A stretch of 64,000 nt of DNA from Anaerohalosphaeraceae bacterium (lineage in GTDB: Bacteria; Planctomycetota; Phycisphaerae; Sedimentisphaerales; Anaerohalosphaeraceae), in assembly GCA_037479115.1 (NCBI GenBank), contig JBBFLK010000001.1, positions 1-64,000 on the forward strand, given 5' to 3'. Position numbers and translations under genes: made by a program. Below are positions 17,188-26,310 of the stretch, one piece after another; position 1 is the first letter of the stretch, and each line of letters starts with the position of its first letter. The notes under the pieces were generated by a model, which saw only the letters and a list, made by a program, of their open reading frames with translations, did not search any database and was not told the origin of the DNA.

Positions 17188-18570
17188 TTATTTTCCGATG
17201 CAGAAGCGGGAGAAGATTTGTTCGAGGACGGCTTCAGAGAGGTTTTCGCGTTCGAAGCCGCCCAGCTGCTCCCAGGCGGAGCGGACGAGCATCGCGGCAA
17301 TTTCCTCGCGGCCCTGTTCGACCTGGCTGGCGGCTTCGGTGAGGGCGGCGGAGGTCTCCGACAAAATCTGCCGGTGCCGCTGATTGAGCATCAGGGCGGT
17401 GTCGGTTTCGGAGGCGGCGGTTCGCTGCTGCAGGAGAGTTTTGCGAATCCGTTCTTTGAGGGCCTCCAGGCCGTCGCCCCGCAGGGCGCTGACAGGCAGA
17501 AACTCCAACCCAAACTCGGCGTTCAGCTGCGCCAGTCGGGCGGGTATCTCTGCGGGGGCAAGCCGGTCGGATTGTGTCGCCAGGGCCAGCAGCGGCCTGG
17601 ACCCGAGGAGGGTGAAGATGCCGTGGTCTTCCGTGCGGTCGGGTTTGGCGATGTCGATGCAGAACAGAATCAGGTCGGCTTTCTGCAGGGCGGAGCGGGC
17701 GGCCTGCTGGGCGAGGGCGTCGAGGGCATCCAGCGGGGGCTGTGTGCTCAGGCCCGCACAGTCAAACAGGACACAGTCGATGCCGCCCAGCGGCAGGATT
17801 TCCGCAAGGACATCGCGGGTGACGGCGCGGGCATCGGAGACAATGCTGCGGGGACGGCCGAGCAGGGCATTCAGGAGCATGCTTTTGCCGGCGTTGACGG
17901 CCCCGGCGATGCCCACGGAGGGCAGGTCAATCATCCGTTCGTACCGGAGGGCACCGGTCAGGAGCTGCTCGATTTGCGAACGGAGCGACTGAAGGATTTG
18001 GGCGGCCTGAGCGGCCGGCAGGATTTCGATGTCTTCTTCGGCAAAATCCAGGCCGGCCTCGAGGCGGCTGAGCCAGTCGAGCAGGGCGGAGCGGATTTGG
18101 GCGATGGTTTGGGCCAGGCGTCCGGCGAGGAGTTTTTCGGCGGCCAGCACCTGAGCGGTGTTGGAGCCGCTGACGATTTGGGCGACGGCCTCGGCCTGAG
18201 TGAGGTCGAGTTTGCCGTTCAGGTAGGCGCGGAGGGTGAACTCGCCCGGACGGGCCTGACGGGTGCGTCCGAGGATGCAGGAAAGAATCCGCTCCACAAC
18301 CGCAGCGGCGGCGAATACATGCAGCTCCGCCATATCCTGGCCGGTGTAGGAATGGGGGGCGGTGAAAATATAGACCACGGCGGGGACAGGAATGTCTTCG
18401 ACGGGCAGTTCGATGTGAAAAAGACCTCGACGCCGCGGAATGGAAGAGCCGAGCAGCTCCTCAAGAACAGAAAAGGTTTGCGGGCCGCTCAGACGCAGGA
18501 TAGACACACAGGGCCTGCCGACTGCCGGCGGCGGGCTGCTGAGGGCGGCAATGGTATCGTCGGTTACCAT
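17188..18570 (-). CDS. mnmE: tRNA modification GTPase MnmE
   Basis: It acts with MnmG to make the 5-carboxymethylaminomethyl group on U34 of tRNAs. The 460-residue form starts at MVTDDTIAALSSPP, which matches the family N-terminus; an upstream in-frame ATG at 18636 would add 22 unrelated residues. The G1 loop GAVNAGKSMLLN and the C-terminal CIGK end (catalytic Cys) are present. Two G motifs differ from consensus: G3 is DCAGL instead of DTAGL, and G4 reads TQSD instead of NKxD. yidC is next upstream, a usual neighbour, although rpmH and rnpA are not present here. Confidence 0.93.
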   Translation of the reverse strand: MVTDDTIAALSSPPPAVGRPCVSILRLSGPQTFSVLEELLGSSIPRRRGLFHIELPVEDIPVPAVVYIFTAPHSYTGQDMAELHVFAAAAVVERILSCILGRTRQARPGEFTLRAYLNGKLDLTQAEAVAQIVSGSNTAQVLAAEKLLAGRLAQTIAQIRSALLDWLSRLEAGLDFAEEDIEILPAAQAAQILQSLRSQIEQLLTGALRYERMIDLPSVGIAGAVNAGKSMLLNALLGRPRSIVSDARAVTRDVLAEILPLGGIDCVLFDCAGLSTQPPLDALDALAQQAARSALQKADLILFCIDIAKPDRTEDHGIFTLLGSRPLLALATQSDRLAPAEIPARLAQLNAEFGLEFLPVSALRGDGLEALKERIRKTLLQQRTAASETDTALMLNQRHRQILSETSAALTEAASQVEQGREEIAAMLVRSAWEQLGGFERENLSEAVLEQIFSRFCIGK

Positions 18571-18678
18571 AGCAATTCCGCATGAATCGAAGAGCCGTTG
18601 TGCCTGGAAAACCCAAAAGAACCCGTCAAAAAGCAAACTGAACGAATCCGCCGTCGGCGGCGCGTTTGGCTGTTCATT

Positions 18679-20868
18679 TTATTTGTATTCGCGGAACAAG
18701 GGTTTGGGTTTTTTCTTTTTGGGTTTCCCGCCGGTTTTGGCGGTGGCGGGCACGAGGCGTTTTTCCTTCTCGGCCTCCTGCTGCTGGAGGTGTTTGCGGA
18801 TGACGTACTGTTCAATGACGCCGGCGCCGATGCTGGCCATAATGTAGAGATTCACGCCCGACGGGCCGTTGTAGAGCATCAGCGGAAACAGCAGGGGGAA
18901 GAGAATCATCATAATTTTCTGCTGCTGGACGACTTCGGGCCGGGCGGTCTCGGCGGGCTGAGTCTGGGGGGTGAGCTTCTGCTGGAGATACATTACAACC
19001 CCCATCAGAATCGGCAGCAGATTGAGCGATTCAATATGCAGGCCGATGAGGGGGATGGTAAAGGCAAACCGGCCGAAGTGAATCAGGGCATCCGGGGCGG
19101 ACAGGTCGGTAATCCAGAACGGCAGGAAGCCGGCGCCCCGCAGGTCGATGCTCGTATAGACGGCGGTCCAGAGGGCAATCCAGATGGGCATCTGCAAAAA
19201 CATCGGCATCATCCCGACCATGGGGCTGAACTGGGTCATGCCCGCCTGGTGATAGACTTCGGCCATCTTCCGCTGCATTTCCTGCGGATTGCCTTTGTAT
19301 TTCTGCTGGACTTCCTGCAGCTGAGGCCCGAGCTTCTGGACCTTCATCATTGTGACCTGGCTTTTTTTGGTGACGGGGTGAAGAACCAGCCGCATCAGGA
19401 AGACCAGGACCATAATGACCACACCGTAGTTGCCCCAGGGGCCCATCAGGTGATAGAGGGCGGTCATCAGCCACATAATCGCAAAGGCCAGCGGCTGAGT
19501 CAGGAATGCCGGACAGCAGCAGCAGCTTCGCATCGCAAAGGTCTGGTAATAAGCATAGGCCCGATAGGTCGGGTTTTTGTCGAAAAGCCGTTTATCTTTC
19601 GGTCCGAGGAAGCATTCAAAGGTGAGGGTCTGGGTGCTGTTGGGGCGTCCGGCGGGGGCCAGCGAAAGGGGTTCGGTCTGGAGGCGGTACGTAGCGCCGG
19701 AGTCCGGAGAGCCCTCCGGCTGGCAGAGCTGCGGGTCGTAATATTGGGCGCCGGTGAAGGCGATTGGAGCAGCGGACTCAGGACGGATGACGGCGGCGAA
19801 ATATTTGTTGGTGGAGGCGGCCCACAGAAATGCAGCCGATTTGTCCGCCTTCATCCGTAGGATGCCCTGGGGGTCGGAAGAGCCGAAGATTTTTTTGAAT
19901 CCGCTGATAAGCGGACCGAACATCACCGTAAAAGCGCCCGGTTTTTCGGGGCAGGACAATTCTTTCACATAGGAGCGGATTCTGGGGTACTCCAGCAGCC
20001 GGGTTTCGACGGCGTTGTTGGGGGTGCGGTAGGCGGCGATGATATTGCGTTCATCGGTTCGGATGTCTTCCGCCAGAACGGCGGCGGTGCCCTGGATTCC
20101 GAGCTGCTGGCGGACGGTGCCTTCCGTGAGGTTTTCAATGGTCAGTTCGCACGTCAGGTCATAACGGCCCGGCTCGATGCGGTAGGTTTTGCGCAGGCGA
20201 ATCTGCGGCACGGTCAGGGTGCGCTGGCCATCGCGGGTTTCGACCTGCCCCAGAAGGGCTTCAAAGACGGCTTTGTCAGCGGATTGTTCGGCCACGGTCC
20301 AGTTCAGCCGCTCGAGGGGAAAAACAAGTGTGTTCGAGGAGTCCTTATTGCCAGTCAGCGACAGGGAGGTGTTGGCCAGCGTATAGATGGGCCGTTCGCC
20401 TGCATCGATAGGTTTGAGCAGAACAAAGGGCTTCGGATTGTCCTTGTTTCGGTCGTCGAATTCAGAAAGCGTGACGGTTTTGACGGCGGCGCCGCGGGTG
20501 GTCAGCTCGATTTGAAATTTGTATCGGGACGGGTCATTCGTGCGCCGGCAGACGTCGTACAGGGCTCCGAGCGTGACGGTCTGTTCAGGGCCGCTGACGG
20601 CGGACAGATTTTCAAAAGAAACGACGGGTTCTTCGGGCTCCGCAGGCACCGGCGGCGCATCGGCGGTCTGTTCGGATGAGGCAGCGGGTTGTGCATCGGA
20701 CGGCGGCTGCACAGCGGCGGCCAGGGGGGCAATGGGATTGCGAAGTTCACAGCGGCCTGCCGGGCAAAGGCCCGCCTTGTAAACCAGCAGGGCGCACAGG
20801 CCGACAAAAACAATTGTGAGCGTCCAGATGAGTAAAGGCCATTTCCTCATATTGGTTCTGCCGTTCAC
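18679..20868 (-). CDS. yidC: Membrane protein insertase YidC
   Basis: The 729-residue Gram-negative form has an N-terminal anchor (about 8-28), a large periplasmic domain (about 60-430) and the conserved membrane core with MGPWGNYGVVIMVLV, GMMPMFLQMPIWIALW and PSGVNLYIMAS. The C-terminus is basic (KKKKPKPL). The predicted start is a GTG at 20868 with AAAGGA 11 bases before it; an ATG six codons later is possible but lacks a ribosome-binding site. It inserts and folds inner-membrane proteins, alone or with SecYEG. Confidence 0.95.
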   Translation of the reverse strand: MNGRTNMRKWPLLIWTLTIVFVGLCALLVYKAGLCPAGRCELRNPIAPLAAAVQPPSDAQPAASSEQTADAPPVPAEPEEPVVSFENLSAVSGPEQTVTLGALYDVCRRTNDPSRYKFQIELTTRGAAVKTVTLSEFDDRNKDNPKPFVLLKPIDAGERPIYTLANTSLSLTGNKDSSNTLVFPLERLNWTVAEQSADKAVFEALLGQVETRDGQRTLTVPQIRLRKTYRIEPGRYDLTCELTIENLTEGTVRQQLGIQGTAAVLAEDIRTDERNIIAAYRTPNNAVETRLLEYPRIRSYVKELSCPEKPGAFTVMFGPLISGFKKIFGSSDPQGILRMKADKSAAFLWAASTNKYFAAVIRPESAAPIAFTGAQYYDPQLCQPEGSPDSGATYRLQTEPLSLAPAGRPNSTQTLTFECFLGPKDKRLFDKNPTYRAYAYYQTFAMRSCCCCPAFLTQPLAFAIMWLMTALYHLMGPWGNYGVVIMVLVFLMRLVLHPVTKKSQVTMMKVQKLGPQLQEVQQKYKGNPQEMQRKMAEVYHQAGMTQFSPMVGMMPMFLQMPIWIALWTAVYTSIDLRGAGFLPFWITDLSAPDALIHFGRFAFTIPLIGLHIESLNLLPILMGVVMYLQQKLTPQTQPAETARPEVVQQQKIMMILFPLLFPLMLYNGPSGVNLYIMASIGAGVIEQYVIRKHLQQQEAEKEKRLVPATAKTGGKPKKKKPKPLFREYK

Positions 20869-20907
20869 GGTGATTGCGTTCCTTTCTGAAGGAATTGACA
20901 GCCGCCC

Positions 20908-21684
20908 TTATCGTCCGTCGGCCAGCCGGTCGCCCTCGAAGTTGTCCAGTTCCGGGACGGCGTAAATCTTTTCTGCGGCGGTTTTGTAATCATATTCCAG
21001 CCGTACAAAGTGGACTTCGTTGTCCTGGATATAAACATACGCAGCGCGGTTGTCGCGGTCTCGGGGCTGCCCGACGGAGCCGACATTGATGATGGCTTTT
21101 TCATTGGGAATAATCGGGTATTTGCCGCCCAGCTCATCGGGGCTGTAAAAGTCCGGGTCTTCGAGAAAGACGCCGGGCAGGTGGGTATGTCCGACAAAGC
21201 AGATGTGCGGCGTCCGGTCGAACAGTGTGGTGATTTTCGAGGAGGTCGTATAGACGTCGTCCGGGAAGATGTATTCATTAATGGGGCGGCGAGGAGAGGC
21301 ATGGACGAAATCCAGCTGTGCCTCAAAGCCGTCCAGAGGGAGTTTCATCGTCCAGCGCATCCGCTGGCGGCCGAGGTATTGCCAGCGGCGGGCGCGTTTT
21401 TCCGGGTCGGGTTCTTCTTCGAGGACCCGTCGGGTCCAGTAGGTGGCGGATTCGGCGCCGGTGTTGAAGTTGGTCGGCTCGAAGAGAACCGCGTAGTCGT
21501 GGTTGCCCATCACGCTGTTTTGGGTCTTTTCGATGACCAGGTCGAGACATTCTTTGGGGTTGGCCCCGTAGCCGACGACATCGCCCAGACAGTAAATCGT
21601 CTTGATGCCCCGCTCTTCGATGTCCTTGAGGACAACAGAGAGGGCCTCCAGATTCGAATGAATGTCGCTGATAATGGCAAACAT
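20908..21684 (-). CDS. Calcineurin-like metallophosphoesterase (YfcE-like)
   Basis: The 258-residue product has the metal ligands of the superfamily in order: DIH (Asp7, His9), GDVVG (Asp35), GNHD (Asn61, His62) and GHTHLPG. The length and order fit small bacterial phosphodiesterases of the YfcE/MJ0936 type. It lies 39 bases before yidC in the same direction. The substrate is unknown. Confidence 0.85.
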   Translation of the reverse strand: MFAIISDIHSNLEALSVVLKDIEERGIKTIYCLGDVVGYGANPKECLDLVIEKTQNSVMGNHDYAVLFEPTNFNTGAESATYWTRRVLEEEPDPEKRARRWQYLGRQRMRWTMKLPLDGFEAQLDFVHASPRRPINEYIFPDDVYTTSSKITTLFDRTPHICFVGHTHLPGVFLEDPDFYSPDELGGKYPIIPNEKAIINVGSVGQPRDRDNRAAYVYIQDNEVHFVRLEYDYKTAAEKIYAVPELDNFEGDRLADGR

Positions 21685-21824
21685 ATCGGTTATTTTATGA
21701 CAATATCTGTCTTTTTTACACGGGAACGTTTACAAGACTGCTCTTATAGCATACTTCGGAAAGGTTTTCCAGAAAAACCCCTTCGGAACTTTTGAAATCG
21801 GAATTCAGGAGGCCGGCGGTCGGG

Positions 21825-22526
21825 TTAGAGCAGGTTTTTCCGGGCCAGCAGCTCCCGGAAGGCGGTCATTCCGGCGGGTGTGATGTTGTATTTCTGTCCG
21901 GCTTTGGCGATAGAGCCGGCGGCCAGCGTGCCTGCCGAGGCGGGACAGAGCAGCTCCAGCCCATCGGAATCCAGCCAGCTGCCCCGCAGGACAAACAGGT
22001 TGAACATAAACAGGGAGATTTTCATCAGTCCTTCCGACTGGAGGTCCTCCAGGTCAAACGGGACAATCCGGGCAGCGGAGCGGAAGGCGTTGGGGCCGTA
22101 GAGGCCGAGCATTCCGGTAGAGTCCGACAGGTCGAGGACGGCCGGCGGCGGGTTCAGGTCAGCGGCGAGCTGCTGCAGGCGGGCCAAGAGGGCCTTGTCG
22201 CGGCCCGGGAGGGTCAAAATCAGCACTTCTGAACCGATTTTCCCGATGCGCAGGCGGGGTTGTCCGTTTTGAGCGGCCCAACACCAGCGGCCTTCGGCGA
22301 GCGGGGCCGACAGGCGGATATCGGCTTTGTCCAGGAGGGGCTGCCAGTCGCCTTTGACGGAGATTCTGCCGAAGCTGCTTAAGTCCACGGCGGCGCAGTG
22401 ATTGAGGATGGCGATTTGCTCATTTTGCGGGCTGCCGAAGTCGCAGGGCAAGCGCCAGCCGTCGAACTCCGCGAAGGCGGCTCCGAGTGTCTGATGGATT
22501 TGATGAAACGGGCTTATTTTGGTCAT
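21825..22526 (-). CDS. GcvT-like / YgfZ-like aminomethyltransferase-fold protein
   Basis: The product of about 233 residues begins MTKISPFHQIHQTLGA and has GcvT-fold features: FDGWRLPCDFG near the N-terminus, AAVDLSSFGRISVKG, and LDLSDSTGMLGLYGPNA. It is shorter than true GcvT and lacks the tetrahydrofolate-binding C-terminal barrel. It may therefore be a sarcosine-oxidase-gamma or YgfZ-type relative. Upstream in-frame codons to a TTG at 22544 would add six residues; the ATG at 22526 is preferred. Confidence 0.6.
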   Translation of the reverse strand: MTKISPFHQIHQTLGAAFAEFDGWRLPCDFGSPQNEQIAILNHCAAVDLSSFGRISVKGDWQPLLDKADIRLSAPLAEGRWCWAAQNGQPRLRIGKIGSEVLILTLPGRDKALLARLQQLAADLNPPPAVLDLSDSTGMLGLYGPNAFRSAARIVPFDLEDLQSEGLMKISLFMFNLFVLRGSWLDSDGLELLCPASAGTLAAGSIAKAGQKYNITPAGMTAFRELLARKNLL

Positions 22527-22561
22527 GGTCCGGGCGTTTAACAAAATCGATCATGAACAAC

Positions 22562-22588
22562 TGGATTCCCGCCGGCGCGGGAATGACC
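22562..22588. repeat. Copy of dispersed palindromic repeat
   Basis: TGGATTCCCGCC then GGCGCGGGAATGA, an almost perfect palindrome. A near-identical copy lies at 46869-46895, and related ones at 29027 and 46813. Confidence 0.75.
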
Positions 22589-22700
22589 GAAAGATTTCTT
22601 CTATGACGGATTCGTTTGTATCAGAAAAAGTGCTGTTTTTCCAAATAAAAAATGATGTGTTCCCGTTAAAATGGTTTAACGGGTGCATGCAAAAAGGGAT

Positions 22701-22729
22701 TTGGCAGGGGCAGGCAGGGCTGGTATAAT
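22701..22729 (+). promoter_or_regulatory. Predicted promoter of lptB (and the genes behind it)
   Basis: TTGGCA (22701-22706), a 17-base spacer and TATAAT (22724-22729), about 45 bases before the lptB start. It is the only good promoter visible before lptB, the AAA/TOPRIM pair, def and acpS. Confidence 0.7.
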
Positions 22730-22771
22730 GGGTTTTTCATTCGAAAAGAAACTTTTTCGGGAGAGAAGCCG

Positions 22772-23539
22772 TTGGTTCAGATGACATTGCTGGAAGCCGA
22801 AGGGCTTGTGAAGAAATATTCCGGCCGGACGGTTGTGGATCAGATTCATCTTACGGTGCCGCAGCGTTCGATTGTGGGCCTTTTGGGACGCAACGGGGCG
22901 GGCAAGACCACCACATTCCGGATGGTGATGGGGATGATTGAGCCGGACGGGGGGCGGGTGCTTTTTGAGGGGGTGGATGTGACGCGGATGCCGATGTACC
23001 GTCGGGCCCGGATGGGGATGGGCTATCTGTCGCAGGAGCCCAGCGTCTTCGGGCGAATGACGGCGGAGGAAAATCTGGCGGCGATTCTGGAGATGACGAC
23101 GGCGGGCCGCCGGCAGGTGCGGGAGCGGACGGAGGAACTGCTGGGCCGGTATGCCCTCACGGAGGTGCGGCATACGCAGGCACGAATGCTGTCGGGCGGA
23201 GAGCGCAGGCGGCTGGAAATTGCACGGGCGATGGCGCTGCGCCCGGCCCTGCTGCTGCTGGATGAGCCGTTCAGCGGGGTGGACCCGATTGGGGTCGAAG
23301 AGCTGCAGGGAGAGATTCGGCGGCTGGCGGCCGGCGGCGTGAGCGTGCTGATTACGGACCACAACGTCGAACGGACGCTGGAGGTGGTGGACAAGGCGTA
23401 CATTATCGACCACGGGAAGGTGATTGCGGAAGGCACGCCGAAGGAGATTGTGCGCAACGAACTGGTGCGGCGCAGCTATCTGGGGCAGTCGTTTCGAATG
23501 GATGAGTTTGATAAACCGTCCAGCCCGTGGGTGGGGTGA
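22772..23539 (+). CDS. lptB: LPS export ABC transporter ATP-binding protein LptB
   Basis: The cytoplasmic ATPase that drives LPS extraction through LptFGC. The 255-residue product has Walker A GRNGAGKTT (39-47), signature LSGGERRR, Walker B LLLLDEPFSGVD and the H-loop TDHNVE. Together with GTPKEIVRNELVRRSYLG near the end this is typical of LptB rather than of amino-acid ABC ATPases. Start is TTG at 22772 or ATG at 22781. No lptFG/lptC is in the window. GC content is high; one line counted (23221-23280) is 44/60 G+C. Confidence 0.9.
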   Translation: MVQMTLLEAEGLVKKYSGRTVVDQIHLTVPQRSIVGLLGRNGAGKTTTFRMVMGMIEPDGGRVLFEGVDVTRMPMYRRARMGMGYLSQEPSVFGRMTAEENLAAILEMTTAGRRQVRERTEELLGRYALTEVRHTQARMLSGGERRRLEIARAMALRPALLLLDEPFSGVDPIGVEELQGEIRRLAAGGVSVLITDHNVERTLEVVDKAYIIDHGKVIAEGTPKEIVRNELVRRSYLGQSFRMDEFDKPSSPWVG

Positions 23540-23564
23540 AAGAATCCCTTTTGGAGGGAAGACT

Positions 23565-24821
23565 ATGAAGATAAAAAGAGTTCATGTGAGGAACTTTAAG
23601 AGCTTCCGAGAATTGGATTTGGAATTGGGAAACCTGAATGTGATAATTGGGGCAAATGCTTCAGGGAAGTCCAATTTTGTGCAGATTTTCAAGTTTCTTC
23701 GGGATATTGAGCAGAATGATCTTAGAAATGCTGTTTCAATGAACGGAGGAATAGGTTCTTTGTGTAATATTCAGAAATGTGATGAGAAGTTGTCAATACG
23801 CTTTTGTTGCACAGATTTCTTTGAAGTTAGAAGCCGTAAAGGTACCTTGAATATTCTTGAGACAGACGCCTTTTTCTCTCTTGTTTCTGATTCATCTGCC
23901 ACAGAAGGATACAGAATCGAGGACAATGAATATTCACAGCATATTGAGATTGATAATCCTCGAGAATCGCAACGTCAAAAAGAGGATTGGTTCTGTCTTC
24001 CCAAAGAAAAGAAAGGCATTTTAACCTTTCGGTCAAAAAAACCTTATCTTGAGGTGAATCCGGAAAGTTTTAAGAAAGCACTGGAGGAAATTAGGTTTTT
24101 TCCACCGGATGAATTATTTGAAATCATTAGCAAGCGACTTGTGAAAGACCAGATGAGACTTTTGTTTCAGGATCCTTTACCTTTTCTGCCTATTCGTGCA
24201 GGATTATTTCGGAATATAGGGATTTACAATTTTGCGCCTCATTTGGCGAAAAATCCGGTTCCGATTGCGGGCAGGGCGGAATTGGAGGAGGATGGGAAAA
24301 ATTTGGCTTTGATTCTTCACAATATTCGTGAAGGAGAAGAAAAAGACAAACTCAACAACCTGCTTAATTCGCTTTTATCATTTGCCGTTGAGGCAGATAC
24401 GGAAAAGTTTGCTGAAAAATCATTGATGGTTTCCTTGCGAGAGAAATATTATCAACGGCCCCTTCGGGCGGATATGATATCGGATGGAACATTAGAAGTT
24501 ATGGCTTTATTGATTGCGCTTTATTTTGAGCGAAAAGAGATCATTATTTTAGAGGAGCCCGAGAAAAACCTTCATCCTCATTTGGTAGGCGGGCTGGCGG
24601 AGATGTTCAAAGAAGTTTCCAAAAAGAAGCAGATTATTGTAACGACCCATAGCCCACAGCTTGTGAAATATGTAGGGGTTGAGAATCTTCTTCTGGTATC
24701 TCGCAATGAAGAAGGTTTTTCCGAAATTACAAGGCCGGCGGATAAAGAAGGCGTTCAAACGTTTTTGAAAAATGAAATCGGTCTGGATGAACTTTTTATT
24801 CAGGATTTGCTGACAACCTAA
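23565..24821 (+). CDS. AAA15/AAA21-family ATPase (RecF/OLD-like), probable defence effector partner
   Basis: The 418-residue product begins MKIKRVHVRNFKSF, the classic opening of SMC/RecF-like ATPases. It has Walker A GANASGKSN (29-37), an ABC-like SDGT motif (about 307), Walker B IIILEEPEKNLHP (about 327-339) and the switch histidine in TTHSPQ (361-366). GGAGGG precedes the ATG by 7 bases. It is followed after 5 bases by a TOPRIM-like gene, a pairing seen in several anti-phage systems. The DNA is far poorer in G+C than its neighbours (line 24121-24180: 23/60), which suggests acquisition by transfer. A defence role is inference. Confidence 0.85.
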   Translation: MKIKRVHVRNFKSFRELDLELGNLNVIIGANASGKSNFVQIFKFLRDIEQNDLRNAVSMNGGIGSLCNIQKCDEKLSIRFCCTDFFEVRSRKGTLNILETDAFFSLVSDSSATEGYRIEDNEYSQHIEIDNPRESQRQKEDWFCLPKEKKGILTFRSKKPYLEVNPESFKKALEEIRFFPPDELFEIISKRLVKDQMRLLFQDPLPFLPIRAGLFRNIGIYNFAPHLAKNPVPIAGRAELEEDGKNLALILHNIREGEEKDKLNNLLNSLLSFAVEADTEKFAEKSLMVSLREKYYQRPLRADMISDGTLEVMALLIALYFERKEIIILEEPEKNLHPHLVGGLAEMFKEVSKKKQIIVTTHSPQLVKYVGVENLLLVSRNEEGFSEITRPADKEGVQTFLKNEIGLDELFIQDLLTT

Positions 24822-24826
24822 CTCAA

Positions 24827-25348
24827 ATGGGTTACCGTCGTCTTTATTTTCTGGTTGAGGGGTATACAGACAAAAAATTTGTCGAAGAAGTTTTTCGCAG
24901 TTTGCTTGCCGGGCGATATGACCATATTCAGGGGTGGGAATATTCAAAAAAGTCGCCTCAGGAAATCAGGAAGTTCATTTCGTCTATCCGTTCAATGGGG
25001 GCAGATTTTTTTATTCTGACTGATATAAACAGTGCGGTTTGTAAAACAAGTAAAAAAAGGGAACTCTGTGAGAAATGGGAGGTTGCCTCTCTTGAAGACA
25101 GGATGATTGTGGTAGTTCGAGAAATCGAAGGGTGGTATTTGGCCGGAATGAGTGAAGATCTATGCAGACGTTCTAAAGTTTCACTTTCGTCAACGGATAG
25201 TCTCACAAAGGAGTCTTTTGACAAGTTAGTTCCTAAAGGGCGTTCTCCTATAGATTTCCGAACAGAGATTCTCAAGAATTATTCGTTGGAGACGGCAAAA
25301 AGAAAGAATACCTCTTTCGGTTATTTATGCAAAAGAATAGGGATTTGA
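24827..25348 (+). CDS. TOPRIM-like protein of the DUF4276/RloB type, partner of the AAA ATPase
   Basis: The 173-residue product has a degenerate TOPRIM-style acidic set: Glu11 in FLVEGYTDKKF, Asp66 in FFILTDIN, and Glu99/Glu101 in VREIEGWYLAG. The order and the REIEGWYLAG block resemble DUF4276 proteins. The second Asp of the usual DxD is Asn68. It starts 5 bases after the ATPase and ends 6 bases before def, so the pair sits inside an operon. Nuclease or nucleic-acid-modifying activity is an inference by analogy with GajA, OLD and AriB partners. Confidence 0.7.
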   Translation: MGYRRLYFLVEGYTDKKFVEEVFRSLLAGRYDHIQGWEYSKKSPQEIRKFISSIRSMGADFFILTDINSAVCKTSKKRELCEKWEVASLEDRMIVVVREIEGWYLAGMSEDLCRRSKVSLSSTDSLTKESFDKLVPKGRSPIDFRTEILKNYSLETAKRKNTSFGYLCKRIGI

Positions 25349-25354
25349 AAACCT

Positions 25355-25873
25355 ATGGCGGAGATGGAATGCAGAATGACGCGGTATCCGGCGGGGGTGC
25401 TGGCGAAAAAGGCACGGCCGGTGGAAAAGATTGATGACTCCATTCGGGCCCTGGCGGAGCGGATGAAAGACCTGATGGTTGAGCACAAGGGAGTGGGGCT
25501 GGCCGGCCCGCAGGCGGGGGTGGATTTGCGGATTTTTGTCGTCTCGGTGGACGGCACGAAAGAACACGCCAAGGTCTATATCAATCCGGAGATTCAGGTC
25601 AGCGGCGGGCTCGAGGAACACGAGGAAGGATGTCTGTCGCTGCCGGGCATCTGGGGCAAAGTCCGCCGCTACAAAAAATGCACGGTGACGGCGACGGATT
25701 TGGAGGGTCGGCGGTTTACGGAGGAAGGCGAGGGGCTTTTGGCACGGGCTTTTCAGCATGAGTACGACCATCTGGAGGGGATTCTGATTAAAGACCGGCT
25801 GAGCGCGGCGGCCAAACTTCGCGCCCGCAAGCGGCTCAAAGAACTGGAAGAAGCGGCGGGTTCGGAATCGTAA
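25355..25873 (+). CDS. def: Peptide deformylase
   Basis: Removes the formyl group from nascent proteins. The 172-residue product has the three signature motifs GVGLAGPQ (46-53), EGCLSLP (Cys93 metal ligand) and QHEYDHLEG (His135, Glu136, His139). The length is normal. It follows the AAA/TOPRIM pair directly, and its stop TAA is immediately followed by ATG, the first possible start of acpS. DNA composition returns to GC-rich at its start. Confidence 0.96.
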   Translation: MAEMECRMTRYPAGVLAKKARPVEKIDDSIRALAERMKDLMVEHKGVGLAGPQAGVDLRIFVVSVDGTKEHAKVYINPEIQVSGGLEEHEEGCLSLPGIWGKVRRYKKCTVTATDLEGRRFTEEGEGLLARAFQHEYDHLEGILIKDRLSAAAKLRARKRLKELEEAAGSES

Positions 25874-25903
25874 ATGGGCTCACCGGGAAGCCTTCGGGAT
25901 TTT

Positions 25904-26299
25904 ATGAAGATTCTGGCTCACGGGATTGATTTGGTGGAGTTCGGCCGGCTCGAACAGCTGCTTCAGCGGCACGGTGCGCGGGCGATGGAGCGGATTTTTA
26001 CGGCGCGCGAGCAGGCGGATGCCCAGGGCCTACGCAATCGTCTGGAACGGCTGGCGGGGCGGTTTGCCGCCAAGGAGGCGGTGATGAAGCTGGTCGGCAG
26101 CGGCTGGCGGGACGGCGTGGCCTGGACGGATGTGGAGGTGGTCAATGATGCGGCCGGCCGGCCTGTGGTGAATCTGACCGGACGCCTGAAGGAGCTGGCA
26201 GACAAACAGGGAATCGAGCAAATCACGCTGAGCATCACGCATACAGACCGATTTGCGATTGCCTCAGCGGTTGCGCTGGCCGATGCGGCATCTTTATAA
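25904..26299 (+). CDS. acpS: Holo-[acyl-carrier-protein] synthase
   Basis: Transfers phosphopantetheine from CoA to ACP. The product of about 131 residues starts MKILAHGIDLVEF (the IGID-type metal motif) and has RLAGRFAAKEAVMKL, the other metal and CoA-binding block. The C-terminal ITLSITHTDRFAIA strand also fits. An in-frame ATG at 25874, coupled to the def stop, would add ten residues not typical of AcpS. It is last in the lptB...def-acpS run. Confidence 0.92.
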   Translation: MKILAHGIDLVEFGRLEQLLQRHGARAMERIFTAREQADAQGLRNRLERLAGRFAAKEAVMKLVGSGWRDGVAWTDVEVVNDAAGRPVVNLTGRLKELADKQGIEQITLSITHTDRFAIASAVALADAASL

Positions 26300-26310
26300 A
26301 GCCGAGCGGA

